A stretch of 64,000 nt of DNA from an uncultured Collinsella sp. Lineage in GTDB: Bacteria > Actinomycetota > Coriobacteriia > Coriobacteriales > Coriobacteriaceae. Below are positions 45,243 through 54,388 of the stretch, in pieces (the stretch's first letter is position 1; every line of letters begins with the position of its first letter). The notes under the pieces are model-generated. The model was given only the letters and a program-made list of their open reading frames with translations, was not told the DNA's origin and made no database searches. Both the position numbers and the translations under genes were made by a program. The stretch covers positions 10,111 to 74,110 of the forward strand of contig URAD01000008.1 in the NCBI GenBank assembly GCA_900545745.1. Direction: 5' to 3'.

Positions 45243-46178
45243 ATGTCCAATCATCAGCACACGCTTATCATCGACGGCACCTCAGGCATCAGCGGCGATA
45301 TGACCGTCGCGGCCCTGCTCGATCTGGGCGCCAGCGAGGAGCACCTGCGCGAACAGCTCGCCACACTGCCGGTCGACGGCTTTACGATCGCCGTCACGCG
45401 TGCAAACAAGCATGGCATCGACGCCTGCGATTTCGACGTCCAGCTTGCAGAGGGACTCGAGAACCACGACCACGATATGGCCTGGCTCTACGGCAACGAA
45501 ACAGCTGTCGAGCACACGCACGAGCACGAGCACGGGCATGAGCATGAGCATCACCATCATGATCATGGCGGGCACGAACACGAGCACTGCCATGAGCACG
45601 ACCATGAGGGCCACGCCCATGAGCACGAAGATCATCACCACACCCACCACCATCACCACCGTTCTTTGGCGGATGTCGCCGCCATCATCGATGGCTCGCA
45701 GTTAAGCGATGGCGCCAAGCGCCGCGCGCTCGCCATCTTTACCGCGCTCGCCGCCGCCGAGGCCAAGGCCCACGGCAAAACGCCCGAGACCGTCATGTTC
45801 CACGAGGTAGGCGCCATCGACTCCATCGTCGACATCTGCTCGGTCGCCATCTGTCTCGATGACCTGGGTATCGAGGACATTGTCGTCGAGTCGCTCTCCG
45901 AGGGTCACGGCACCATCCACTGTGCCCACGGCCTTATGCCCATCCCGGTGCCCGCCGTCGTCAACCTATGCCAGGCAGGCAATATCGCCCTCACGCCCGC
46001 ACCGGTCGCCGGCGAGCTCGTGACGCCCACGGGCGCCGCCATCGTCGCCGCACTGCGCACGTCCGAGCACCTACCGGCCCGCTACCGCATCGAGGCCGTC
46101 GGCTACGGCGCCGGTAAGCGCCCCTACGAGGGTTGCTCCGGCACGCTCCGTTGTCTGCTCGTTCACGTGGATGCATAG
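45243..46178 (+). CDS. larC: LarC nickel insertion protein, N-terminal (LarC1) part only
   Basis: 311-residue homologue of LarC, the CTP-dependent nickel insertase of the NPN cofactor. The N-terminus has DGTSGISGDMTVAALLDLGA. Residues 91-139 are a metal-binding tract of nearly pure His/Glu/Asp/Gly, about 28 histidines in 50 positions. The rest matches LarC1 (FHEVGAIDSIVDICS, GTIHCAHGLMPIPVPAV, TPTGAAIVAAL). The protein stops after GYGAGKRPYEGCSGTLRCLL. In Lactiplantibacillus plantarum a C-terminal LarC2 domain is added by frameshifting; here the following DNA encodes a TetR protein in another frame, so LarC2 is absent. Function without it is uncertain. Confidence 0.88.
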   Translation: MSNHQHTLIIDGTSGISGDMTVAALLDLGASEEHLREQLATLPVDGFTIAVTRANKHGIDACDFDVQLAEGLENHDHDMAWLYGNETAVEHTHEHEHGHEHEHHHHDHGGHEHEHCHEHDHEGHAHEHEDHHHTHHHHHRSLADVAAIIDGSQLSDGAKRRALAIFTALAAAEAKAHGKTPETVMFHEVGAIDSIVDICSVAICLDDLGIEDIVVESLSEGHGTIHCAHGLMPIPVPAVVNLCQAGNIALTPAPVAGELVTPTGAAIVAALRTSEHLPARYRIEAVGYGAGKRPYEGCSGTLRCLLVHVDA

Positions 46179-46180
46179 CC

Positions 46181-46720
46181 ATGGATGCCCGCAAAGAAAA
46201 AAGCCGCGCTGCCATCGTTGCGGCGTTCTCCGAGCTGCTACGCGAAGTGGACTACGGCAAGATTACCGTCGGCGACATCATCGCGCGCGCTCACGTAGGC
46301 CGCGCGACATTCTACGGCCTCTTTAAGAGCAAAGACGACCTACTGTCCGAGCTCGTGAGCGACATCTGTACCCACGCCCTCGACGACGATGGCACACCGC
46401 TCGACGACCCACTCGTGCAGGTCGAGCATATCCTCAACAACCTCTGGAATCGTCGGCAGGGTGTACGGGCACTGGTAGCCGGCGCCGGCTCACGCGTCTT
46501 CGCCGACTGCTTACGCAAGACCATCATGTCACGAGCAGCCGAAACCGTGCCCGTCGACCCCTCAGGCCCCGCCGGCACCATGGACCGAAGCTTCCTACTA
46601 CACCACATAGCCTCAAGCTTCGTAGGAACAGTCCAATGGTGGGCCTGGCACAACTTCCAAGCAGATAAAGCCGACGTAGCCAAAGACTACCTATCAGCCA
46701 TAAAGCCCCTCTTCAGATAG
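46181..46720 (+). CDS. TetR-family regulator of the lar genes (putative)
   Basis: 179-residue TetR/AcrR-type repressor. The N-terminal helix-turn-helix reads ITVGDIIARAHVGRATFYGL then FKSKDDLL. The helical C-terminal ligand domain ends AWHNFQADKADVAKDYLSAI. It starts 2 bp after larC and has no strong ribosome site of its own, so coupling is likely. The ligand could be lactate or a metal. Its operator may be the inverted repeat before larB. Confidence 0.82.
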   Translation: MDARKEKSRAAIVAAFSELLREVDYGKITVGDIIARAHVGRATFYGLFKSKDDLLSELVSDICTHALDDDGTPLDDPLVQVEHILNNLWNRRQGVRALVAGAGSRVFADCLRKTIMSRAAETVPVDPSGPAGTMDRSFLLHHIASSFVGTVQWWAWHNFQADKADVAKDYLSAIKPLFR

Positions 46721-46858
46721 ACGCCTCCTCCCAAGGCGTCATCCCTTCCCAAAGTATCGCCCTCATCTCAACGCCCCCAACAGCAAAACGCCCCTCACAT
46801 CCAAATTCAGATATATGTTGGGTTGCTTGTTCCAACGCAACAAAGACCCAGCAGCCGT

Positions 46859-46973
46859 CCGCATGGGGTAACTTCCCAGCGCACTCCGCAGGACGCAAAA
46901 AGGCTCGCCGCACAAAGTGCGCAGCGAGCCTTTTTGCATGTCCGAGGACGCGCTGGGAAGTTACCCCATGCGG
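46859..46973. repeat. Large nested hairpin, family E copy 1
   Basis: Outer 24-bp arms (CCGCATGGGGTAACTTCCCA...) are perfect at 46859-46882 and 46950-46973. An inner perfect 14-bp stem (GCAAAAAGGCTCGC / GCGAGCCTTTTTGC, 46895-46908 and 46924-46937) gives a terminator-like core. Unpaired strands between the stems read ACTCCGCAGGAC and TCCGAGGAC. The same motifs recur in the element at 49793. It separates the convergent tetR and aquaporin genes. Confidence 0.85.
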
Positions 46974-46999
46974 CCAGCGGACAACTATGTAGCCTCAGA

Positions 47000-47731
47000 C
47001 TAGAACATGCCCAAGAAACCATGCACAAACAGCGCGGCCAGAGCGGCACCGACAAACGGCGCGATGCCAGGAACGAGCAGGCCGTACTTCCAGTTGTTGT
47101 CAGCCTTGTTCTTGATCGGCAGCACCTGATAGGCCATGCGAGGACCAAGGTCACGGGCTTGGTTCATGGCGAAGCCGGTGATGCCGCCCATGCCCATGCC
47201 AACGGCCCAAACGATCAGGCCGACGCAGATAGCGAGCATCAGGACGTTCTCGCCAGCACGGTTAGCAGCAGCAAGGATGGCGCTGATGAACACAAAAGTG
47301 CAGATAGCCTCGCAGAAGAAATTACGGGCATAGTTCGTACCCTCGGTGGTGGGGTTGGTCGAGAAGATATTGCGCTGGGCAATGGGATCGACGACGCCAT
47401 CGGAAGCCTTGAACTCATCGGCATACATCAACCACGCGATTACGGCGCCCACAAAGCCGCCGAGCATATCGGCAATCATGAAGGGGATGCAGCTGCTCCA
47501 CGGCACCAGGCCTACGATGCACTGGGCAAGCACCATGGCGGGGTTCATGCACACGGCACCGCCAAAGACAAACAGGCAGACCGAGATGCCAAAAGACCAA
47601 GTGGTGATGGCAAACATGTGGCCGGAGCCCTGATACTTGGTGCCCTTGAGCACGGTATCGCAGTGCACGCCCACGCCAAAGATGATCATGAGGGCAGTTG
47701 CGCCGAATTCGCAGAGGAGTTTGGTAAGCAT
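47000..47731 (-). CDS. larD: Aquaporin-family channel, LarD-like lactic acid channel
   Basis: 243-residue MIP-family channel with six helices and two half-helices. The first pore motif is NPA (VFGGAVCMNPAMVLAQC). The second is NQA (GFAMNQARDLGPR) instead of the usual NPA. LarD of Lactiplantibacillus, encoded with larA, passes lactic acid; the neighbourhood of larA here supports the same role. The ATG at 47731 follows AAGG. It is downstream of larA on the same strand, with 49 bp between them. Confidence 0.85.
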   Translation of the reverse strand: MLTKLLCEFGATALMIIFGVGVHCDTVLKGTKYQGSGHMFAITTWSFGISVCLFVFGGAVCMNPAMVLAQCIVGLVPWSSCIPFMIADMLGGFVGAVIAWLMYADEFKASDGVVDPIAQRNIFSTNPTTEGTNYARNFFCEAICTFVFISAILAAANRAGENVLMLAICVGLIVWAVGMGMGGITGFAMNQARDLGPRMAYQVLPIKNKADNNWKYGLLVPGIAPFVGAALAALFVHGFLGMF

Positions 47732-47780
47732 AAAACCTTATCTTTCTTGTCGGTTAAAAACGATTCGTTTAGGCCACGCA

Positions 47781-49058
47781 CTAGTGCTGCGCGACGACAA
47801 CACCCAGGCCATCGGGGATGACGGCAACCTTGGCATCGGCACCCTTCATCTCAAAGGCGAGCTTGAGCGCCTCCTCGATAGTATTGACCGGCGTCATGTG
47901 CATATCCTTGATCATCTGGTGATCGCACAGGTCGGTAACCATGATCACAGGATGATGCGCCAGGATGCGGGCAAAGATCTGGCTCGTCCACTGATCGGGC
48001 AGGGTCTCATCCTTGGGACGATCGATGCAGGCGCGCTCAAACTCCGCCGGGTCGTTGTCGGCGATGTTGTGATAGAAGCCCTCGCCGCCGTGACCGTCGG
48101 CACAACCGGCGACATCGATGATCACGCCACCCTCGGGAAGCGTGGCCTCGGCAGAGCACATGCCCTTCACGGCCTGGTAGATGTTCTGGTCGAGCGGGTA
48201 GCCGCCGTTGGTGGTGATGGCAATCTCGCACTCGACGGGCTCAACGCCGGCAAGGCTCTTTACGAACTCGCAGCCAGCCTCATGTGCCTTGTGAATGTCG
48301 CCGGCAAAAGAGCCGATGAGCTCGTGCTTGCCGTTAAGCACCACGTTGAGCACAAAGGCAAGGTGAGCCATCTCGGCGGCAGCAAACATGTCCTCGCTCA
48401 CATGGTTATGGCACAGGTTGCCGGCACGCGAGTGAGAATCGTTCACAAACTGACCGTTGTGGTTGTACATGATGGTCTTGTAGCTGGCGATACCAGGCAG
48501 CACGGACTTGCGGCTGCCAGAGAAACCGGCAAAGAAGTGCGGCTCAATAAAGCCCTCGGCAAGCAGCAGATCGCAATCGGCCGCAATCTTGTTGATGATG
48601 CACTCGCCACCAGAAGGCAAGGTACCGATCTTTTTCATCATGCTGTCGTCAGTCGCGACGTGCATAACGATTTCCTCGTTGGCAACGATCTCCTCGCCAT
48701 ACTTGTTGACGAGCTCCTCATGCGTCGACGGACGGTGCATACCCGTAGCAACCAAAATACGCACACGAGCCTCGGGCGCAGCGGAATGGATGTGATGCAG
48801 CAGAATAGGCATCGTCACACGCGAGGGAACGGGACGCGTATGGTCGGAGCTAATGATGACAATATCCTTCTTGCCAGCACAAAGCTCCTCGAGCGAAGGT
48901 GAGCCATAAGGGTTGGCAAGCGACTCCTCTACCAGTTCTTCCTGCGATTTCGTGGTCTTAAACTCGTTTTGATGACCTTCCATCACACCCGCGAAGTTCT
49001 TATCCTCGAGCTCCAGATGCAACGTCTTGTGGTCAAACGGCAGTTCACATTCAAACAA
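47781..49058 (-). CDS. larA: Nickel-dependent lactate racemase LarA
   Basis: Interconverts D- and L-lactate with the covalently tethered NPN cofactor, 425 residues, the family length. Active-site segments are present: SSDHTRPVPS (catalytic His108 region), EGFIEPHFFAGFSGSRKSVL (second catalytic His and the cofactor-bound Lys) and AVKGMCSAEATLPEGG. The TTG at 49058 was chosen: AAAGGAAGAGGG lies about 9 bp upstream and the protein then starts LFECELPFDHKT, as in homologues. The longer frame to 49295 runs through a terminator hairpin. It may instead be a LarA-like racemase of another 2-hydroxy acid. Confidence 0.9.
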   Translation of the reverse strand: MFECELPFDHKTLHLELEDKNFAGVMEGHQNEFKTTKSQEELVEESLANPYGSPSLEELCAGKKDIVIISSDHTRPVPSRVTMPILLHHIHSAAPEARVRILVATGMHRPSTHEELVNKYGEEIVANEEIVMHVATDDSMMKKIGTLPSGGECIINKIAADCDLLLAEGFIEPHFFAGFSGSRKSVLPGIASYKTIMYNHNGQFVNDSHSRAGNLCHNHVSEDMFAAAEMAHLAFVLNVVLNGKHELIGSFAGDIHKAHEAGCEFVKSLAGVEPVECEIAITTNGGYPLDQNIYQAVKGMCSAEATLPEGGVIIDVAGCADGHGGEGFYHNIADNDPAEFERACIDRPKDETLPDQWTSQIFARILAHHPVIMVTDLCDHQMIKDMHMTPVNTIEEALKLAFEMKGADAKVAVIPDGLGVVVAQH

Positions 49059-49177
49059 TGACGAGCGCCCTCTTCCTTTCAACTGACACACTAGATAAAC
49101 CGTTGGAAGGATACGCCGCTCACCGAAAAACTCCACCGTCCACCGACTCATTAACACAACGTTCATATTTGCCCCAT

Positions 49178-49214
49178 AACAAAACGGCCGCGATCCCAAA
49201 CGGGACCGCGGCCG
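49178..49214 (-). terminator. Terminator-like hairpin upstream of larA
   Basis: CGGCCGCGATCCC / GGGACCGCGGCCG (13 bp, one G-T-type mismatch; loop AAAC), followed on the minus strand by TTTTGTTATGG. It lies 120 bp before the larA start and 724 bp past ppc, with no clear gene in between. It could end a leader RNA, an unseen small gene, or ppc read-through. Confidence 0.75.
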
Positions 49215-49792
49215 CCTGTCAAAGACACTATAGACAGGATGATTTACGCAGCGCCGAGGCAAACATCTAGCCCGAGACGTACGCACGTAAGCCATTTTGC
49301 ATAAATGCGTTAATTAATTGCATAAAATGGCGCATGGATTTCTAGCCGTAACAGGGTGGTACCCTCCGGAGCGTGCATTTTTGCGAGTATTCAGCATCGC
49401 GAGATAAGATTTTGGTGTCAAAAGTCTTTCAAAAGGTAGATAGTCCTCATAACTCGACCCATCTGGATAGCATGCGGCGAGAAACCAGCCATATATGAAC
49501 ATCGCCAAAGCCCAATCGTCGTGCAAAAGCATCAACAGGGGCCGCGAACGTCACCCATAGCCTTATGCACCAATCTTTTGCTGCTGAAAACTCCGTTTTT
49601 TGCACGTCGCTCCAAGCACCACCCTCACCCAGCGGCTGATCCGCCGAAGACCGGACATCGCAGGGCCCGCCATTAGTTTACTTTTAGGCACACTCCGCAG
49701 GACGCAAGAAGCCCTCGCCGCACTCCACGCTATGCGCGAAGCGCGCCTTATTCCCTTCAGCTTTAATCCCAGAAGACCGAGGACGAAGGGAT
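49215..49792. other. Gene-poor stretch between larA and ppc
   Basis: No gene is supported. A 73-codon minus-strand frame (49314-49535) has lower GC than its surroundings but no ribosome site. Around 49291-49331 an imperfect palindrome (GCCATTTTGCATAAATGC ...) lies at its end. At 49685-49780 a degraded copy of the family E motifs appears (ACTCCGCAGGACGC, later CCGAGGACG) without intact outer arms. Confidence 0.5.
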
Positions 49793-49909
49793 CCGATGGG
49801 TTTCCCTCTGAATGCACTCCGCAGCACGAAGCCCCCTTATCCGCAGCTCCGAAGGAACAGGATAAGGGGGCTTCAAGTGCGAGGACGCATTCAGAGGGAA
49901 ACCCATCGG
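49793..49909. repeat. Large nested hairpin, family E copy 2
   Basis: Perfect 23-bp outer arms (CCGATGGGTTTCCCTCTGAA..., 49793-49815 and 49887-49909) and a perfect 15-bp inner stem (GAAGCCCCCTTATCC, 49828-49842 and 49860-49874). The stem sequences differ completely from copy 1, while the junction motifs ACTCCGCAG and GAGGACGC are kept. It lies 29 bp past the ppc stop. Confidence 0.85.
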
Positions 49910-49937
49910 GTCCCGGTGAGAGCCACAGGGCTATCGA

Positions 49938-52751
49938 TTACCCCGTGTTCTGCAGTCCTGCCGAGACGCCGGTCACAGTCGAAAGAATCAGGCTCATGTA
50001 CTCGGCCTTCTTCTCCTCGGCCATCTCGTCCTGGTTCATACGCACCTCGCGAAGGGCGCGGACCTGGGCGATGGACAGGGCGTCGACATAGGGGTTACGC
50101 ACGCGGACGGCGCAGCCGAGCACGCGGCGGCGCTGCAGCGGCCACTCGTCACCGACGATGGCAAGGACCCACTTACGCGTGAGCTGCATCTCGGTAAAGA
50201 CCTTCTCGGACAGATCCTGGCGATCGCCCAGGTGCAGATACATCTTGGCGATGCGCTGATCGGTCTTGGCGATCGACATCTCAATATTGTCGATAAAGGT
50301 GCGGAAGAACGGCCACTCCTGGTAGGCAGCCTTGAGCTGGTCAAGATCGCCAAGCTGCTCGCAGGCGGTGCCCAGGCCGTACCAAGCGGCCAGGTTAATG
50401 CGCGCCTGGCTCCAGCTGAAGATCCACGGAATGGTACGCAGGTCGTCGAGTGACTTCGCACCCAGACCGCGCTTGGCCGGACGCGAGCCGATCGGCAGCA
50501 GACCGACCTCGGTCAGCGGCGTCACGGTCGAGAACCACGGTGTAAAGTCCTCGGTGTTCAGCAGGTCCAGATAGCGCTCGTGGCTTGCGGTGTTGAGCTT
50601 CTCGGCCATATCCCAGAACTTCTGCGTGGTCTCGGTGTTGGTCTTCTCGACACTCGGGGCCGACTGCAAAAGCGTTGCGGCAGCAACGGACTCAACATGG
50701 CGCTGAGCCAGCGTGCGGTTGCCGTAACGGGCAAAGATGACCTCGCCCTGCTCGGTGAGCTTAAAGAAGCAGTTGACCGAACCCTTGGGCTGCGCCAGCA
50801 CGGCCTTGTTGGCCGGGCCGCCACCACGGCCCACGGCACCGCCGCGACCGTGCATGAGCACCAGGTCGATATCGTTCTTCTCGGCCCACTTGGCGATGCG
50901 CTCCTGCGCGGAGTGCAGCGCGAGCATGGCCGTGGTAGGACCGGCGTCCTTGGAGGAGTCGGAATAGCCCAGCATGACCTCCATGCGGCGGTTGGTCTGG
51001 GCAAGGCGCTTTTGCACCACGGGCAGCGTAAGCATCTGGTCGAGCACGTCGATGCAGCCCTCGAGGTCCTCGAGCTGCTCGAACAGCGGGATCACGTCGA
51101 GCTCGGGGACATCCTCCTCGTGTGCAAAGGACAGGTGGGCAAGCTCAAAGACGTCGGCCACATGCTGGGCGCTCTTGGTAAACGAGATGATGTAGCGGTG
51201 CGCCATCTTCTTGCCGTAGCGCTTTTGGATGGAGCCGATAGCGCGGAAGGTATCGATGACCTCACGCGTCATGGGCTGCAGGTCGCCATGGATACCGTTC
51301 TCGTGGATATCCTTGAGGGCGCGGGCATGCACCACGGAATGCTGACGGAACTCCATCTCGACCATATGGAAGCCGAAGGACTCGACCTGCCAGATGATGG
51401 TCTGGACCGGGCCGTAGGCAGCACGGACGGCACCGCAGGCGGCTAGCGAGCGCTGGACGACGCGCAGGTCGTCCAGAAACTCATCGGCGCTGTGGTACAT
51501 GGTGTCGGTGATGCGACGCACGGTGGCGTTCAGACGGTCGGCCATGACGAGCATGACGGCGCGATGCGGCTCGTGCTCGGAGATCAGCTCGGCGCGGGCC
51601 GTGTACCGAGGGCTCATCTCGACCTGATGGTTCCACAGGTTAATGAGCTCGGCCGACGGCTTGCTGTAGGTAGCCTCGAGCGTGAGGTTGCGGCCGATGT
51701 GGCGGCACTTGTCCTCGAGCTTGAGCACCATGTGCGTAAAGTACTTGGCAGCGACCTCGCGGCTCACCTTGGCGGTGACGTTGGGGTTACCGTCGCGGTC
51801 GGAACCGATCCAGCTGCCGGGATGGAAGAACGCCGGGCACAGCGGCGGCACAGTACCGGCCTTGTCGCCCAGCACCCAGTCGTCAAAGCGACGATAGATA
51901 ACGGGGATAACGTCGAACAGCGTGTTATCGAAGATGTCGATGATGGTATCGGCTTCCTCGACCGGCGTGGGCTTCTTGAGCGCGATGGGGCTCGTACGCA
52001 CCAGGGCGTCGATCTCCTGCAGCATATGGCGCTCGTTCTCCACCAGGTCGGAGCCGCCCAGACGCGGACGCTCCTCCAGCAGGTTGGAGATACGGCGGAT
52101 CTTGCCCTCGACGGCCTTACGACGGGCCTCGGTGGGATGTGCGGTAAAGACAGGGTGGAACTCAAGCTTGCCGAGCAGCTCGTTGGCACCCTCGACACCC
52201 ATCTCGTTTACCAACTGGTGATAGGCGACGGTGAGTTCGTTAGCGGGATCGACCTCGGTATCGGTCGATGCGCCGGCCTCGCGCTCGCGCAGCTGCGCCA
52301 CACGGTAGTTCTCCTCCGACAGGTTTGCCAGATGGAAAAAGCTCGTAAAGGCGCGGACAATGACCTGCTGCTTATCGAGCGGCAGGCTGTCGATCAAATC
52401 GACGACCTCACGAAATGCCACGGCAGTGGGCTCGTCGGCGGTGGGCACGCCCTGCTCGTCGACGGCTTCGTCGGCAGCGCAGGTACCGGGGTTGCCGGCA
52501 TTGACCACAATCTCGGCTGTCAAAATCTTGTCGAACAGGTCCGCGATCTCGGGATCATACTCGCTAAGCACACGGCGCTCCAGGCGCAAGAACAGCGCCA
52601 GATTGTCGCGCAGCTCCTCGGGGATCTCGATCTCGGCGAGACGCTCCCTGGACTCGGCATTCGAGCCGATTCGGTTAACGAGGCGGTTGACCACGGCAGC
52701 GACGCGCGCCGCGGCTTCGGGTACAGACTGGTTGCTTAGGTTCTCAGCCAC
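49938..52751 (-). CDS. ppc: Phosphoenolpyruvate carboxylase
   Basis: Anaplerotic enzyme making oxaloacetate from PEP and bicarbonate, 937 residues. Signatures: FTAHPTEARRK with the catalytic His, DRDGNPNVTAKV, GYSDSSKDAGPT, MHGRGGAVGRGGGPANKAV and a C-terminus ending in VSAGLQNTG, where the buried C-terminal Gly is typical. The GTG at 52751 is preferred because GGGAGGAAAC directly precedes it; an ATG at 52763 has its site too close. No PEPC kinase site was sought. It is monocistronic; a 258-bp gap with the hisS terminator precedes it. Confidence 0.94.
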   Translation of the reverse strand: MAENLSNQSVPEAAARVAAVVNRLVNRIGSNAESRERLAEIEIPEELRDNLALFLRLERRVLSEYDPEIADLFDKILTAEIVVNAGNPGTCAADEAVDEQGVPTADEPTAVAFREVVDLIDSLPLDKQQVIVRAFTSFFHLANLSEENYRVAQLREREAGASTDTEVDPANELTVAYHQLVNEMGVEGANELLGKLEFHPVFTAHPTEARRKAVEGKIRRISNLLEERPRLGGSDLVENERHMLQEIDALVRTSPIALKKPTPVEEADTIIDIFDNTLFDVIPVIYRRFDDWVLGDKAGTVPPLCPAFFHPGSWIGSDRDGNPNVTAKVSREVAAKYFTHMVLKLEDKCRHIGRNLTLEATYSKPSAELINLWNHQVEMSPRYTARAELISEHEPHRAVMLVMADRLNATVRRITDTMYHSADEFLDDLRVVQRSLAACGAVRAAYGPVQTIIWQVESFGFHMVEMEFRQHSVVHARALKDIHENGIHGDLQPMTREVIDTFRAIGSIQKRYGKKMAHRYIISFTKSAQHVADVFELAHLSFAHEEDVPELDVIPLFEQLEDLEGCIDVLDQMLTLPVVQKRLAQTNRRMEVMLGYSDSSKDAGPTTAMLALHSAQERIAKWAEKNDIDLVLMHGRGGAVGRGGGPANKAVLAQPKGSVNCFFKLTEQGEVIFARYGNRTLAQRHVESVAAATLLQSAPSVEKTNTETTQKFWDMAEKLNTASHERYLDLLNTEDFTPWFSTVTPLTEVGLLPIGSRPAKRGLGAKSLDDLRTIPWIFSWSQARINLAAWYGLGTACEQLGDLDQLKAAYQEWPFFRTFIDNIEMSIAKTDQRIAKMYLHLGDRQDLSEKVFTEMQLTRKWVLAIVGDEWPLQRRRVLGCAVRVRNPYVDALSIAQVRALREVRMNQDEMAEEKKAEYMSLILSTVTGVSAGLQNTG

Positions 52752-52910
52752 GTTTCCTCCCATTCCTCCTTCTATGCACGTAACATGCGGTATTCATTAT
52801 AGGCGCTTGAGAAATACTTTCGACACTGATTGCGCTTTACCACACAAAAGTATTTTCTGCATTGCAAAGGTTTTTGCCCTAAATGGTCGTATTTCTCGGT
52901 GGGCGGCATA

Positions 52911-52951
52911 CGTAAACGGGGGCATTCCGCATAAAAGCGAAACACCCCCGT
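52911..52951 (-). terminator. Terminator after hisS
   Basis: ACGGGGG / CCCCCGT stem with an inner GCG/CGC pairing and an A-rich loop. On the minus strand TTTACG follows. It is 59 bp past the hisS stop. Confidence 0.75.
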
Positions 52952-53009
52952 AACAATCGCTCGCAACGAGCTGAGCGTTTTAGTGAATCCACAGCTCAAA
53001 AATCATGCG

Positions 53010-54323
53010 CTACAGGCGCTCGCGAACCGCCTCGACCACGTTGGCCAGATCGACGAGAACCTCGTCATGGCTCTCCATGTCGCGCACTTTGACCTTGCCG
53101 GCGGCAAGCTCGTCGCCACCCAGGACCAAAATGAGCTTGGCGCCCACCTTGTCGGCCTGCTTAAACTGGGCCTTGAGCGAACGGCCCTGATAGTCGGCCT
53201 CGGTCACAATCCCTGCGGCGCGAAGCTGCTGCGTAATGGTAAAGACGTTCTGACGCAGCTCCTTGCCGGCGTTAGCAACGTAGACGCACGGGACCTCCTC
53301 GGCACCCAGATCGCTGCCAAAGGCCTGCAGGGCCAGCAGGGCACGCTCAAAACCGACAGCGAAGCCGACGCCCGCCGTAGGCTTGCCACCCTCGAGCTCG
53401 ACCAAGCCGTCATAACGACCGCCGCCACCGATGGAGCCGACACCGGCGCCGGGAGCCTCGACCTCAAAGACAGTACGGGTGTAGTAGTCCAGGCCACGCA
53501 CCAAGGTGGGATCCTCGACATATTCGATTCCCGCCGCATCCAAATAGCGTTTGACCTGCTCGTAGTGCTCGCGGCACTCGTCGCACAGGTTGTCGCCCAT
53601 CAGCGGGGCCTCGGCCATGATCTCGCGGCAGTGGTCGTTCTTGCAGTCGAAGGCGCGCAGCGGGTTGAGCTCGGCGCGTTCGCGGCACTCGTCGCACATC
53701 TCGTCGGCGTGATCGAGAATGAACTGCTTGACCTGCTCGCGATAGGCCGGACGGCATTGGGCATCGCCCATTGAGTTAATGAGTAGACGAAGCTTGGAAA
53801 GATCGAAGCCCAGGCGCTTGTAAAACTCCATGAGCATAATGATGCACTCGGCGTCTGCCGCCGGATCGGGAGCGCCGAGCCACTCGATGCCTACCTGGTG
53901 GAACTGACGCAGGCGACCCTTCTGGGGACGCTCGCCGCGGAACATAGCCTCGGCGTAGTAAGCCTTAAACGGCGTGGAGCCCTGGGGCACCAGGTTGTTC
54001 TCCACAACGGCGCGCACCACACCGGCCGTGCCCTCGGGGCGAAGCGCCAGGCGCTGCTTGGGCTTGAGCTTGGTATCGGTACCCTCGGTAAAGACGCGCT
54101 CAAGGTTGGCGCCGCTAAACACGCGGAACATCTCCTTGCGAACGACGTCGGTCGACTGGCCGATACCGTGGACAAACACGTCCACTTGCTCGATCGCGGG
54201 CGTCTCGATGGGCTTAAAGCCAAACGGCTCGAATACGCCGGCCGCAATCTGCTGCATCTTTTGCCAAGCGCGCATCTCGGCGCCGATAAGGTCGCGGGTT
54301 CCCTCCGCCTTCTGTGCCTGCAT
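53010..54323 (-). CDS. hisS: Histidyl-tRNA synthetase
   Basis: Class II synthetase of 437 residues. Motif 2 is in LRPEGTAGVVRAV, the histidine-specific LVRGLDYYTRTVFEVE and motif 3 GGGGRYDGLVELEG are intact. Between them lies a Cys-rich insert (CDECRERAELNPLRAFDC and CREIMAEAP...CDEC) of the kind found in many Gram-positive HisRS proteins, where it could bind zinc. The C-terminal anticodon domain includes LRAAGIVTEADYQGRSLKAQ. The ATG at 54323 follows AAAGG. Confidence 0.94.
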   Translation of the reverse strand: MQAQKAEGTRDLIGAEMRAWQKMQQIAAGVFEPFGFKPIETPAIEQVDVFVHGIGQSTDVVRKEMFRVFSGANLERVFTEGTDTKLKPKQRLALRPEGTAGVVRAVVENNLVPQGSTPFKAYYAEAMFRGERPQKGRLRQFHQVGIEWLGAPDPAADAECIIMLMEFYKRLGFDLSKLRLLINSMGDAQCRPAYREQVKQFILDHADEMCDECRERAELNPLRAFDCKNDHCREIMAEAPLMGDNLCDECREHYEQVKRYLDAAGIEYVEDPTLVRGLDYYTRTVFEVEAPGAGVGSIGGGGRYDGLVELEGGKPTAGVGFAVGFERALLALQAFGSDLGAEEVPCVYVANAGKELRQNVFTITQQLRAAGIVTEADYQGRSLKAQFKQADKVGAKLILVLGGDELAAGKVKVRDMESHDEVLVDLANVVEAVRERL

Positions 54324-54388
54324 GGGCAAACACCTTTCTTTTGTATCGCGTCATAGGTAGTGGTCATTATACGGCACAAAAACAAAAC

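Noticed and set aside
49314..49535. 73-codon minus-strand frame in the larA-ppc gap
   Set aside because: No ribosome binding site and no recognised family. The lower GC makes it a possible remnant, but coding status is not supported.
49563..49817. 84-codon minus-strand frame containing ARASCVLRSVPKSK
   Set aside because: It translates the family E repeat motifs (ACTCCGCAGGACGC read backwards). Frames like this arise wherever the repeat occurs and are not evidence of a gene.
52751..52763. ATG at 52763 as the ppc start
   Set aside because: The GGAGGA site touches this ATG with no spacing, while the GTG at 52751 has GGGAGG at a normal distance. The difference is only four residues.
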